From: Epiperipatus broadwayi
Lineage: Eukaryota > Onychophora > Udeonychophora > Euonychophora > Peripatidae
DNA: 64,000 nt
NCBI GenBank assembly: GCA_028023455.1
Contig: JAQFVV010011398.1
Coordinates: 1-64,000, forward strand
Reading direction: 5' to 3'
The notes under the pieces were generated by a model that was not told where the DNA came from, did not search any database, and worked only from the letters and a program-made list of their open reading frames with translations. Every line of letters begins with the position of its first letter. Positions within the stretch are counted from its first letter, which is position 1. This document shows positions 1-11,158 of this stretch, one piece after another. A program made the translations under genes and the position numbers.

Positions 1-1055
1 GAAATCACCATTAGAAGTTCCAACATGCGACATGCTATAAGTGAACGTAATTTCATGAACGTGAAAATGCATGGTGGTTAGATAAATGGCTTTGCCTGCC
101 ATCGGAGTCCTAAGCCTTCAACATGCCGTGACATGACAAAATAGAAGCCTGAACTGTGTGCTGGTCTGTGTGACCATTTGATTAAAACGCTACATAATTT
201 CTATTTCCTTGTCCGGACAAATCTCCACATCTTCAATCAAGCCACCACAGCGAGGGAACTGGATCCATAAACAAGGACTGGTAACTATAAAAATCTCCTC
301 ACAAACTCTTTATTACTCTACCGTTTTCATGAATACCTTTCTACATTGTTCCGTTTAATTATATCTATCATGTAACTGTTTTTTTTATTAGACTAACATT
401 AATTTTATCTTTTATCATTGATCATTTATTTACTAAAATTCTTCCCCTTCGCTATTCCTCATTTTAAAATGTATTTGAATGTTTTCTTGTTTTATTTGCT
501 GTGTAAATTATTTTTTTATTTGAAACTTTCCAAGTTAATAATTTTATTAAAGTTGGGAAGATATTGATTTAAACCGCATAATATTATGTCATTACTCCAC
601 CTTATTGTCAACTCATTTATTAGATAATCAACCAGGGAATAGCGGAGGTAGTTTAAACATGTCATTTATTAAAAATATATTATTTAATCTAAAAGCTTAG
701 CTTTCTAATTTTCTTTCAATTTCTTAGTAGTTTAATCTTTTATTTTACTGATCAAATGATCCAGGCACGCACAAACACATTTAATATTATATGTTTTTAT
801 ACGCACATTTAACTGATTTAGTTCCATAAGTGTCCCCGTCCATGTCTCTCTCTGATGCTAAGCCTGGGCCCGGTAAGAAAATAATCTATGCGTGTCTCAG
901 ATAATGTTGTTGGTTCATAGTTAGCCTCGAGAATAGGCAAATAGGGCAGAGGTCATAGTATTCTTGATTTAATATCTCGCATATGGGTGGCCTCAAGGTA
1001 CTTTCGCCTAGTATTTGAACTGGGTTAAACCAACATACATCATCTGACTGTCACA
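1..1055 (+). mobile_element. LTR-like element, right-hand part (copy A)
   Basis: This stretch aligns along its length with the right half of the complete copy at 42981-45171. Shared islands include the GTCCGGACAAATC segment near 210, the ATGATCCAGGCACGC segment near 755, and a less AT-rich end (about 870-1055) with GGTGGCCTC and CGCCTAGTATT. Both copies stop at the same CTGACTGTCACA, so 1055 is a real element end. The left end lies outside the window, so no target duplication can be checked. No coding region is seen. Orientation follows the complete copy, which has TG at its left end, CA at its right end and a TATA-like motif. I call it an LTR by inference. Confidence 0.6.
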
Positions 1056-1076
1056 ATAGGAAATCGCGATCATATG

Positions 1077-1455
1077 ATGTTTATTGGCTTAAAACCAATC
1101 CTGCCTAATAGGATAATGGTGGCTATAGTTATTAAAGAACCAAAGACACCAAAATGTATAGGTACTGAACTGAGTTCAGACCTATATGACTATATAAGTT
1201 AATGAGCTTGGATTTTAAAATATTGTGTTTTAATGATGGCTGCTGGAGGGTTGCATTACATCCTAAGAACTAGGTGCAGTGCTCTCACATCCAAGTCTCC
1301 TCGCTGATGAAGGCCACAATCCAGAAACTAGTCTGGGGATATTAGATGAGTAGGCATCAGATGGGAAATTTTATGCACATGCTTTCTAGCATCTATTGAT
1401 TACTCTGGCTTGCAGTGAGTGACAATACTGTACAAAGAGTTTTGCCTGCTTTAAT
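1077..1455 (+). repeat. Dispersed repeat family B, copy with hammerhead fold
   Basis: This belongs to a family also seen at 20690-20890, 25843-26050, 29683-29810 and, as a fold-back, at 36097-36640. The left part (CCTAATAGGATAATGGTGG onwards) is the reverse complement of the outer part of the fold-back copy. The right part carries the hammerhead core followed by a conserved tail containing ATGAGTAGGCA and TTTTGCCTG. No protein is encoded. The hammerhead suggests the end of a Penelope-like element or a retrozyme-type repeat, but no reverse transcriptase is attached here. Confidence 0.6.
1289..1347 (+). ncRNA. Hammerhead ribozyme-like fold (family B)
   Basis: Outer stem I is ATCCAA against TTAGAT (one mismatch). 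Inner stem I is TCCTCG against TGGGGA, fully paired with wobbles. The core CTGATGA is followed by a weak stem II (AGGCC...TCC), then GAA, the palindrome ACTAGT and the cleavage-site C, then TGGGGA. This is the order of a type I hammerhead with a minimal stem III. Stem II is poor here, so this copy is probably less active than the one at 36416-36474. Confidence 0.5.
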
Positions 1456-1720
1456 AAATGATTAGTAATAATCCTTTTTGTATTTATCTAAGGTAGATTG
1501 TGTCATTGTTGTGAGTGTAGTGAGTTTGGCAGTTGTAAATAAAAATGTAACTATTTATCTGAGTGGAGTGAGTTTGGCAGTTGTAAATAAAAATGTAACT
1601 ATTTACTATTGATAAATACTCTTCATGTAATAGAGATATATATGGGAGATGGTGACCTAGGCCAACTGATGAATGTTGGTTCAGCATGAAATGCATCTTG
1701 GGGATCATTTATTTTATTGT
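1456..1720 (+). repeat. Repeat family A, isolated copy
   Basis: This is a single copy of the sequence that forms the tandem array at 5434-7440, here in the opposite orientation to the array. Its first part contains a two-fold direct repeat of GAGTTTGGCAGTTGTAAAT (about 1515-1606). A related piece without the ribozyme lies at 1885-1985. The right part holds the best hammerhead in the window. No coding potential is seen. Confidence 0.6.
1650..1710 (+). ncRNA. Hammerhead ribozyme (type I), complete core
   Basis: All invariant parts are visible in order. Stem I 5' strand is CCAA (1662-1665), then CTGATGA (1666-1672). Stem II is ATGTTG (1673-1678), loop GTT, CAGCAT (1682-1687), six pairs with one wobble. 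Then GAA (1688-1690), the palindrome ATGCAT (1691-1696) as a minimal stem III, cleavage-site C (1697), and stem I 3' strand TTGG (1698-1701). Beyond an internal loop, TGGTGA pairs with TCATTT (wobbles and one possible end mismatch), giving the bulged stem I typical of natural type I hammerheads. Such short stem III hammerheads are known from Penelope-like elements, retrozymes and newt satellites, often acting as dimers. Cleavage would follow C1697. Activity is inferred, not shown. Confidence 0.75.
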
Positions 1721-4700
1721 ATTTTTATATGAATTCAAAAAGAATGGGGAAATATGGAGATTGTTTAATATATCTATAAACATATTACACATGGGAAAGA
1801 GCAAGGTGAATAACTTCATGTGTATGTGTATGTTTAAAATTTAAAAATCAGGTTTAAAGTTTATAACTGTGCTAGAGATAATCTCTAGTTTAGTGAATGA
1901 TTAGTAATAATCATTATTGTATTTATCTGAAATGGATGGTATCAAAGTTGTGAGTTTGACAGTTGTAAATAAAAATATAACAATTATGATTATGTTTTTT
2001 TCTTAAATTAGTGTTCATGCAAACAAACATAAATATATGTTAAACCTATTTCTCAATGTTTTTAATCTACTAATTTTTAAGCAGTTTTTATATGCTTCAA
2101 TTTCATATTTACAATTATTCTAAACACTTCATGCCTACTCTATGCTTTAGCAATGAAATACTATTTCAACATATAGAAGATCTAATATCTTGTCTATATA
2201 GATAAGACAGTAAATTCTCTGATGGTTTAAAGTGGTAGGATGTTTTGAATTTCAGAATATTAGATTGAAACAATAAAAGATGTTTGCATAACTCTATTAG
2301 TTGTGGTTTTGAAAGCATAAGTCAGAAACTAATAGCACTATTCCAGCAGATATTCAAAGATTTTTCAAACTTATAGATGATTATGAATTATTGTTGAAGC
2401 TAAGATAAAAAAATAAATTGTATTAAAAAAATAAAATATTAGCAGGAATCTAATTAAATATTTTTGTGAATCTAAATTTATTCTATCTCAGCAAAATTTG
2501 CCTACCATATTCCTGAAATAAAGAATAGCCTGAACACGTAATTTTTATGCTTATTAATCTCTTTATTAACTATAGATATGAATCTTAACACTTTTAATAT
2601 ACCTGTAAGAATTGAAAGTGCTTGAATATTACACTATTTCTAAGATTTGATCTATGGCTTCATTAATGAATAGTTGATATTCATGGTATGCATCAGCAAA
2701 ATGGTGATACTTTTTCTCTAAGCTGTCAACAGGGCCATCTCTAAGTCAGTCTATGTGGGAATTGGAAGAGCTATTTAGAACATGTGTGAATCACAAATTG
2801 TGGCATGAAATGTGTTCTTACATGAACATTATATTTTGTATTAATTTGCTAAACTACTGAAATATTTAAAATTATTCACATGGACTATGAATGCATGTAT
2901 TGCTGAAACATAGATGATTTGCAATATATGCCAAGGAGAACAGTGAAGATGATCAATTGAAGTATAAATTACATAGACATTCTGTGTTAGATCATTTCAT
3001 GTTCCACATATAATAATGCTTTAAAATGTTTATAAATAAGTAAATTATGTTATTACATAATATGCATAAATGTAGAGAACATTCCAAAGCTTGTAATAAT
3101 GTACCTTATACTCACTGTCTAAAAATGTCAGGTTAATATAATCTGATTTAAAAATGAAATAATTAGAAATTTATTTGTGTATCTACTTTTACAGTTATTT
3201 TTTGTTTTGCATTTGCTAATATTATTGTAGTGGCTGCACAAAACTACATATAGTAAGGATTTAAACCACAATTTAGTTTTCTGTCATGATTATAAATATT
3301 AAAAACACACAACTTTTCTGCTTTCAAGAAAACTGAATTTTAAATAGGTGCATGTGATCATGTTATTTCTTGATTTAAACCCAAAGGCAAAATATGAATA
3401 AACTTCAGATGAATGCTGTATAGTGTGTTTGACAAAAACATGTTGTCTTACAATATGAAAAACAATGTGGATTGGATGTTAAAAATTTAGCCTCTTTGGT
3501 TATGTCAAGACCTCAAAATTGAATTTAATGGTCTTTTTGCAATTAAAAGCAAACTCCTTTCTCACTCACTGAATCATAAAGAGAACTACATTTAAAAGTA
3601 ACATTTTACATGAACTTAGATAGAAGAAAAAATATAAACAAATGGATTCACTACATGTCAAACTGATGTGGTTTCATTTTTTCAAAATTATTTAATCTAA
3701 GCATTATAAATTAATTTATTGTATCTTTTTATTTAAATAATTACAATATATAAATTATGAGTATTTATTTGCTGCACATGTTAAATTATTCTTAATGGAT
3801 TTGTATTCATTTTTTTAAAAACTATTTAATCGGAGTATACAGAGATTTAAAAATATTTAAGAATTTGATTTACTGATTTCTTAATTTGAGTAAGCAATGA
3901 TATAATCTCTATATTTTTGATTATTGACATGAAATTCTAAATTTGACTTAGAATAAGAAAGCCTTGACCATACATATATATTAATATTGGCCATTCATTC
4001 ATTAGAAGCTGTATGATTCACATCCTCTTTCTTGCTTTTATTCTGCTTATAAAAAGCACTATGTGTTTGTTGGCATTTTGGATGGTGGTCATTAGAATTT
4101 GATGATCTTCACCAAAAAAAATTGCATATACAGATATGAAAGTAATGTGTTGCTTATGTATAAACAGTTCAAAGGTCAAGCATATTTTCTGAGTTATTTT
4201 CAATTACAAAATGCTTGAAAATTTCTTCAAATAAACATTAGTATATCAGTTTAATCCAAAACTAAAGATTGTTAAAAAATATAAGATAACATCTCTAGTT
4301 AAGTCTTCTTTTAAAACCTTTCATAAAATATTGGTCCCTGATTTATAGTTCAGGTGATATGATATCCAAAGCTTTGAGAAATGTTTATGTTATCACCAAA
4401 TGATTGTGATCTTTCTTTGTGGGTAAGTAAAATTCTCAGATTTTGGGAAGATGAATATTTGTTCAAAAACTATTACTGTAGGGAATTGTCTTGAATTGTA
4501 TGAATCCAAACAAAGTAGACCATTCCATTTAAACATGTTATTATAAATAATGGTATTCTATTTGTGATTTAAGCATAAGTCCTTATGGAAGATTTTAGGT
4601 GCTAACATGTAGATCCACAATGATGCGATAATGTGCCTCATAGTTTTATCTTCCTTGCTTTTTTTGTAATCATGAAATTTTGAAAAGCACTTTGCATTCC

Positions 4701-5433
4701 TCTTGTGACTAATTGCTTTATAACTCTACGATTTAAATCATTTGAAATGTTTTCAGCAGTAATTTTGCCTGATTTGTAACAAAACTTAATGTTAGCATAG
4801 TACTCTATTATGGACTAAGATATTAAACATATTTCATGTTATAACCATAGCCAGTGATGCTATAAACATATTTCATATTATAACCTTAGCCTGTGATGCT
4901 ATCATCTTAAAACTTGTGGTGAAGATTTTAACTATGGGCAACTTGACACATTTCTTGCTTCAGAAATGTTACTGTAGATAGCTTAAAGAGAGAACCAAAT
5001 AGTTTTTTAGTAGGACAACTTATGTGTACTACAACATTTTGATCATATGTATGCATACTGTTTTTTTTTATAAAAAAAATGGTTAAAAACTTTTTTAATG
5101 AAGATTTGGATAAGTTTACAAAATGAAATTTTATTTGTTTACATTTATTTTTTGTATTCAAAATATATATTTAGAAAAGGGAATGTATTATTAAAATCAA
5201 TTACACTCATTACTATAAAATAAAGATAACTTATTTAATTTTTTTTTGCTGCTAATCATCTTAATATTGATTAATTATGAATTCTTCTATATAAGTTTTA
5301 AAATTGGAAGATTTATTTCTAATTTTTAATTATTCTGCACATAAAATTTGATTAAAATGATAAATAACTTGCTGATTATTATGACATTTTTCTCTAAAGA
5401 TCAGAACTGCAAACTTTCTGTATATTATATATA
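1721..5433. other. AT-rich intergenic DNA, no gene recognised
   Basis: No convincing coding exon, RNA gene or full transposon is visible. A 36-to-39-bp direct duplication occurs at about 4826-4903 (CATATTTCATGTTATAACC versus CATATTTCATATTATAACC, each followed by AG-CC-TGTGATGCTAT or close to it). The short open frames in this stretch are low-complexity and lack any family signature. Confidence 0.6.
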
Positions 5434-7440
5434 GGGAATTTGATCTCAGACTTTCAAGCCCCTTCACTATCCACACTATCTTATACTACTGATACACATG
5501 ACCACACACATGCAGAAAAGATAAATAATCACCAATATATGTATTTCTTGCTAAACCAGCACTCATCAGTTAGTGAAGATTACCATCTTCAATAGCAAAT
5601 CCTTACATTTTAATGAACAGGCTTCAATCTATTCCAACTCTTCAGCCATTCATAACATTAAAAATCTGATAATAGAATTCCCAAATCCCATGCTGATGCC
5701 AATATTGTTGTCATGCTCATGCTGATGTCAAGTCACTCTGACTCCTCCCAAAAGGACAGTATCCATTTAAATACATAGAAGAAAGATGGGCAGAATGCAG
5801 GCTTAATAAATAAGATTTGAAATACCTGGCACTCTTAAACCTGGGGCCTAATTGTAAATGTAGGGAATTTGAATTTCAGACTTTCATGCCCCTTGACTAT
5901 CCACAGTAACTCATACTACCACACACATGCAGAAAAGATAAAGACACATGACCACACACATGCAGAAAAGATAAATAATCAACAATATACATATTTTGTG
6001 CTGAACCAGCACTCATCACTTGGTCCACATTACCATCTCCCATACATATATATAATCAGTGCTCAGTTATATTAAGATAGCAAATCTTTACATTTTAATT
6101 GACAGGCTTTAAACTACTCCAACTCTTCAGCCATTCATATCGTTAAAAATCTGATGATAAAGTTTCCAAATCCTTTGCTGTTGCCAATATTGTTGTATAT
6201 TAATGAATCACTAGAAGTTGCTCTATAAAAAAGCCTTCATTATTCAAAAAAATATTTAGCCTTCATTTATTAACATTTTTTAAGTATTTGATTGAATATA
6301 AGTATAATTTATATACTTGGAGTTTACATGTAATTATATTAAAGAGTTGAACACAAACTTTCAAGCTCCATTCAGTCCATTCCATTTCATACAACCAATA
6401 CACATGTGAAAAAGATAAATGGTCTTCAACATAGATTTTATGCTGAACCAACACTCATCAGTTGGTCCAAATCACCATCTCCCATCCATATTTATCATCA
6501 ATGCTCAGTTTATGTTAATATAGCAAATCCTCAATCTTTAATAAAGTCTTCAATTTTCTTCAGCCATCTGTACCATTGAAAATCATGATGGAAAGTCCAA
6601 ACCCTTTGTTGATGTTAATATTTTTGTCATACCTATGGTATTTAAATCACTCACTCCTATCATGTATAAAACATCCAATTAATTACACAGAAATGGAATG
6701 GGCAGAATATAGACTGAATCTGTAATATTTGATAAAATATAAGTATAATTTATATACTTGGAGTTTTAGATGTAATTATATAACATATTTCATTACAAAT
6801 TCTTTTCAGCCATCTGTTTCTATCTTGTACAACCAATACACATAACTGCACATATGTAAAAGATAAATGATCTCCAATGTATGCATTTTGTGCTTAACAA
6901 GGACTTGTCAGTTGGCCTAGATCATCATTTCCCACACATATAATCAGTATTCAGTTATATTATGATAGCAAATTCTTACATTTTAATTAACAGGTTTCAA
7001 CCTACTCCAACTCTTCAGCCATTCTTACCATTGAAAATCTGATGGTAGAATTCCCAAATCCCATACTATTGCCAATGTTGCTCTATAAAAATCCCTCATT
7101 ATTCAAAAAGCATTTAACCTTCATTTATTAACATTTTTTAATATTTGATTGAATGTAAGTATAATTTATATACTTGGAGTTTGATGTTATTATATTAAAG
7201 AGTTGAACAAACTTTCAAGCTCCATTCAGTCATCCATTTCATATAACCAATACATGTGAAAAAGATAAATGGTCTTCAACATCAGCACTCATCAGTTGGT
7301 CCAAATCAGCATCTCCAACCCATATTTATCATCAGTGCTCAGTTTATATTATGATAGCAAATCCTCAAACTAATGGACAGGCTTCAACCTATTCCAAGTT
7401 ATCAGTCATCCATACCTTAAAAACAACATAGGCATGACAA
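5434..7440 (-). repeat. Tandem array of about 440-bp family A units with hammerhead cores
   Basis: Five head-to-tail units. The positions of the inverted CTGATGA box (TCATCAG on the + strand) are 5563, 6013, 6455, 6905 and 7289, giving periods of 450, 442, 450 and 384. Each unit also repeats a GACTTTCA/AACTTTCA stretch, an ATGCAGAAAAGATAAAT or related stretch, a CTTCAGCCATTC stretch and a CCCAAATCC stretch. Units 3 to 5 share an extra AGTATAATTTATATACTTGG segment. On the minus strand each unit has a stem II of the GTGCTG-GTT-CAGCAC type. The core varies: unit 1 keeps CTGATGA and GAAA; units 2 and 3 have AAAA for GAAA; unit 2 has GTGATGA; unit 4 has CTGACAA; unit 5 has lost part of the core. 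The structure resembles hammerhead satellite DNA or a retrozyme array, now decaying. Confidence 0.75.
5532..5573 (-). ncRNA. Hammerhead-like core in array unit 1
   Basis: On the minus strand: stem I 5' strand CTAA, core CTGATGA (5563-5569), a stem II around TGCT...AGCA, then GAAA (5544-5547), ATACAT and a stem I 3' strand TTGG (5532-5535). Two extra bases lie between the expected cleavage site and TTGG, and stem II is shortened by mutation compared with 1650-1710. It is the only array unit keeping both CTGATGA and GAAA. Confidence 0.45.
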
Positions 7441-7700
7441 TAATATTGGTATCAATAAGGGATTTGAGCTTTGTATCAGATTTTCAATGATATGGATAGT
7501 TGACGAGTTTGAGGGTGGAATAGATTGAACTTGTCCATTAAAGTTTGGTGACTTTTATCTTAATATAAATTGGGCACTGATTATTTATAGGTGTGAGAAA
7601 TGATTTGAACTAACTGATGAGTTCTCATTTAACATGAAATTCATATACAGAAGATCATTTATTTTTTCATGTTTATGGCCATGTGTATTCCTTGAATGAG
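7441..7700 (+). repeat. Inverted family A unit at array end
   Basis: This segment is the same repeat as the array but in the opposite orientation, so the array ends in a fold-back centred near 7440. It contains CTAACTGATGAGTTC and a later ACATGAAATTCAT, corresponding to the core and the GAAA box, but stem II no longer pairs well. Divergence from the array units is high. Confidence 0.5.
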
Positions 7701-9785
7701 ATGGAACATATGAATGAAGGGAGCTTACAATTTTGTGTGTAAATCCCTTATATAATTACATTTAAAACTATTTTTATGTTCGATACTGATTCCATTGATA
7801 TAATAAATGATTTTTCTAGGGCAAACAAAATGATGTTAGTCAAATCATAATCTTAAACAAATTTTTATATTGTAAATTAATATAAAAACAATGTTTTTTA
7901 AAAAATATTTTTTAATATTTGCTAATAATGAATTTTTTGAAAGTAAAAGACGGATGGGATAAATGTTTGTCTAAAGGTTTAAATGAAGATAATCTAACTA
8001 GTTATTTTACATTAGGCTAACTATCCTTTATCATATGCTTACTCATGTTTCAAGAGGACTTATCTTTGCCTTGAGTAATTTCCAGACTGATTTCTAGCTT
8101 TTGCCTTCATTAGTGAATTGCATAATTTAAATCTGTAAATACTATACTTAAATATTCAGCAGGTACTTCTTATGCTTTTATACTATTTAAATCAATACCC
8201 TAAAATTCATAAACTAAGGTTTTGAACCTAAACTGTTTAGTTATATAAATCTGGCACCAAGTTAATTTATATATATATTTAGATACTACAGTTTTATGAC
8301 AATTGTGAATCTTTTTTATCCATTGTCTAGAAAGGTTATTACCAACATCCTACTTGTTTATGTTTTCAAGAGTAGTACCTTCACCTTATGTAATAATTTC
8401 AACTTTGAAACTTAATATCCTTTAATGAAAGTAGAAGTCAGAATTTGGTTCAGAGATTATTTTTAGTAAGGTATTATTTGTCATCTATGATTTACTCATA
8501 TTTGCCATAAATGAGTGAAGATAACTGCTTTTAAAGACATAAAAATGTCATTTAATATTTGTTGATAGTAACTTTTCTAGGCAAAAAGTAGAATGGCCTA
8601 TTGTCATAAAATTGAATGTTTAAAAATATATATAATCTGGATAATTACTGAAATCAAGATCAGGCAAAAGTTAATGCATCATATAACTCATTGTCATCTG
8701 AAGCCAAGTGAGTGAAGGAAAGTACACAGATGTGTATGTGAACTTTAAAGATGATCTACTTCAATATTGTTTACATAATTAATAAAGAACCTAATAGATG
8801 ACCATACAATATATTTTGTGTTTGAGCACAGTATTGGTTTTTTGGTTGTCCTATTGATGTCTTGATTTTCATTTCAAGTCTGTCTGCCTCTAAACATATA
8901 AACACAAATAAATTAATTCTGAATATACAATTTATTAGTAAATAAGTATTAAACAGACAAAAAATTAAAACTATCCTATTTATAATTGATTCTCAGATAA
9001 ATAAAATTTACTTTAAATATACCTCAATTTTCAATGTCTATAATTTTACATATCTCATTATTTTTACTCTATGAGATTTTATTCTAATTCAAATATAATA
9101 ATCCTAACTGTTCTATAAAATCATGTGTGTGTGTGCTGATATATCATGATTTATCTCAATATTTATTCATTTTAATGCTGCTATGCAGAACCATAGACCT
9201 CATTATTTATTTAACACATTGAATTCTGAGCAAATGTACAAACTTTGAATCTTTATAATCATGTCTAATTCATTACACTTAAATGACACAATATATTAGG
9301 ATAATCCTAATGTGCCAATAAATATCTGCAGTCATGTAGCTAAATCTTAAATATTAATTATCATTAAATATTCAAATACTGTCTATATGATATTAAAACA
9401 GTCTGTTGGAAAGACTATTTAATCCCAGACTGAAATTCAATTCAGAAACATGTTAAAACTGCTGCTGTATCTTCATAATGTAACATTTTTCATACATTTT
9501 TGTACTTAAAAAACTTTCAATTATTCAACATAATTATATTACCTTCATTATTTATCTACAAAAATTTTTTTTATCTGAGTGGTATAACCATTCACACAAG
9601 CAATTATCTGAATTATTATGCAATATCAAATCTCAGTAATTCTCAACCTTGCATCATTTTATTCATATAAACCTCAATATATTTGTAATAACTTAATATT
9701 TGTGTTAATATTAAAAATGCACACACACATATAATTCGGCTATATATAGATAAATCAAATAAATAACAAACTTTTATTGATTTCT
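7701..9785. other. AT-rich intergenic DNA, nothing recognised
   Basis: No open frame with family character, no structured RNA and no clear transposon ends were found. There are only short simple-sequence runs such as the TGTGTGTGTG near 9125 and ACACACACA near 9721. Confidence 0.6.
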
Positions 9786-9822
9786 TCTAGCACTTTCAAA
9801 GGTATAACCTTCATTTTCAAGA
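9786..9822 (-). ncRNA. Degenerate hammerhead-like end of Penelope-like element
   Basis: Directly downstream of the endonuclease ORF on the minus strand is AATGA, then AGGT-TAT-ACCT as a hairpin, then TTGAAAGTGCT. This matches the order core, stem II, GAAA, stem III-like AGTGCT seen at 58024-58067 (AGCGCT). The first core bases are changed (AAAATGA instead of CTGATGA). I read it as a dead relative. Confidence 0.3.
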
Positions 9823-9905
9823 AGTACAATATTTCTTCATTTTCACGAAGTGCAAATATGCAAAATAGGACAGATTAAATATGCAAATATGGGTAGGAAA
9901 ATTTT

Positions 9906-10388
9906 TTAAATTTGCCATTTCTTAGATATGGCGTAAAACGTCTCTCTTTTATTCATCGCGTGCACATTCGATATAATATAGCACGCCTCTTTCACTTTCT
10001 TACGCAATTCATGCCGCTTTCTGCACATAACCCGAGACTTATCAGGCCTGCACTGGTCGCCCATAGCAATAGCGTGCTGCACAAAAATAGAGGGGTGGGA
10101 TGGGTCGACAGAGGCCTTATTATATGCATATACGTGCTGGTCCAGTCTTGTCTGGATAGATACCCTCGATTCCCCATAATATGCCGCTGGGCAATTGTTA
10201 TTGCTACACGTGATCTTGTAAACTGCTTGGTGGGCGTGTATTGAGGGGATATAGTCCTTAGTATTATTTATACTTCTGTTGAGATTAGGAGGCGATCGGT
10301 AATACACTAAAATTGGTGCTAAAGATTGTATGCAAGTCTCTATGAATATTTTTAATGTATGGCAGCAAAATACGGGGTTTATTCTGTT
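9906..10388 (-). CDS. Penelope-like element, C-terminal GIY-YIG endonuclease fragment
   Basis: An open frame of about 160 codons on the minus strand with no start codon of its own; it is the C-terminal remainder of a Penelope-like polyprotein and opens after a stop at 10389-10391. Its N-terminal part has the linker typical of the family (PILVYYRSPPNLN). The GIY-YIG nuclease follows: VYKITCSNNNC, then YYGES, an R..TRLDQH helix with the conserved Arg and His, and a later VKEACYI with the conserved Glu. In the family this nuclease nicks target DNA for retrotransposition, but the reverse transcriptase is absent here. The segment is visibly richer in G and C than its surroundings and has no stop for its whole length, suggesting a younger insertion than other elements here. 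The identification as GIY-YIG is firm; function is unlikely because of truncation. Confidence 0.75.
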   Translation of the reverse strand, partial: NRINPVFCCHTLKIFIETCIQSLAPILVYYRSPPNLNRSINNTKDYIPSIHAHQAVYKITCSNNNCPAAYYGESRVSIQTRLDQHVYAYNKASVDPSHPSIFVQHAIAMGDQCRPDKSRVMCRKRHELRKKVKEACYIISNVHAMNKRETFYAISKKWQI

Positions 10389-10429
10389 TCAGTTCATGAA
10401 TAGGCCCTCGTTTAAATGTTATATATAAA

Positions 10430-10790
10430 CCTCAATAGTATATCTCATAATTGATCTTAGTCATAAAGATGAATTGACACTCAAATATACATAAAAATAA
10501 TTCTAGTTTCACACATAAATATAGCCAATTGGTCATTAAATAGTAATCATCTCATTACATGATCTTAGTGAACATATTAATTTGTCTACATCGTATATAT
10601 TACCAAATTTATTTAAATTTCACATTAAGAAAATTGTCTGTATTTTTAGCGACTTTTTCCAAAACCAAACAAGTTTAAAAATTTCCAAACCAAACAATAC
10701 TAGTAATAGTTTCAAATACAAACCTATTAATTACAATGAATAAAAGATTTGAAATAATGTTTAATGGTACTTGAGTATTAATTAAGCTAT
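10430..10790. other. AT-rich spacer
   Basis: Between the endonuclease fragment and the less AT-rich block I see no coding or structural signal. Confidence 0.5.
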
Positions 10791-10794
10791 GACG

Positions 10795-11090
10795 TACTAC
10801 ACAGGCCGCCGGTAGATAAGATCAACGATCGACCAAAACAATGTCATGGCAACTGAAACATTGGCATGCCTAATCGATGGAAGTGATTAAGGTATTTTCG
10901 TGGTCACCAACGAGATTATGTAATATTGCGGTGAATTGTGGTAAATATCTGTCTTTTACCTGCTGTCGTCTCCTAGTGATTTGCGAACAAACTTAATCGA
11001 TAAAATTTGCCCGCAGATCACGTGGAGAAGTCACCGTGAAGATCGCAAGATTAGAGTAGTATGCCTTCGGGGCAATACATCATATCATAC
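10795..11090. other. Less AT-rich block of unknown nature
   Basis: A roughly 300-bp island with CG-containing words (CAGGCCGCCGG, ATCAACGATCGACC, CACGTG) just upstream of the zinc-finger duplication block. It has no long open frame. It includes a short hairpin TGCC-TTCGG-GGCA near 11062. It could be a promoter or first-exon region for the zinc-finger gene, or a transposon piece; the paralogous block at 42767 lacks it, which argues against an ancestral promoter. Confidence 0.3.
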
Positions 11091-11136
11091 TTAATATCAA
11101 AGAAGGAGAGTAGAACAGTATATTGTTTTAAATATT

Positions 11137-11158
11137 AATCATTCTTTTCTTTCAGCTA
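11137..11158 (+). promoter_or_regulatory. Candidate 3' splice site, conserved in both blocks
   Basis: A pyrimidine tract TTCTTTTCTTTCAG followed by CTATGAGACC; the same arrangement is at 42795-42812. The following frame would begin with a short hydrophobic peptide (MRPFLSFLLLI) and soon meets a stop, so a coding exon is doubtful. Confidence 0.3.

Noticed and set aside
9912-10244. Plus-strand open frame over the GIY-YIG region
   Set aside because: The minus strand shows the nuclease motifs in order; the plus frame has no family pattern.
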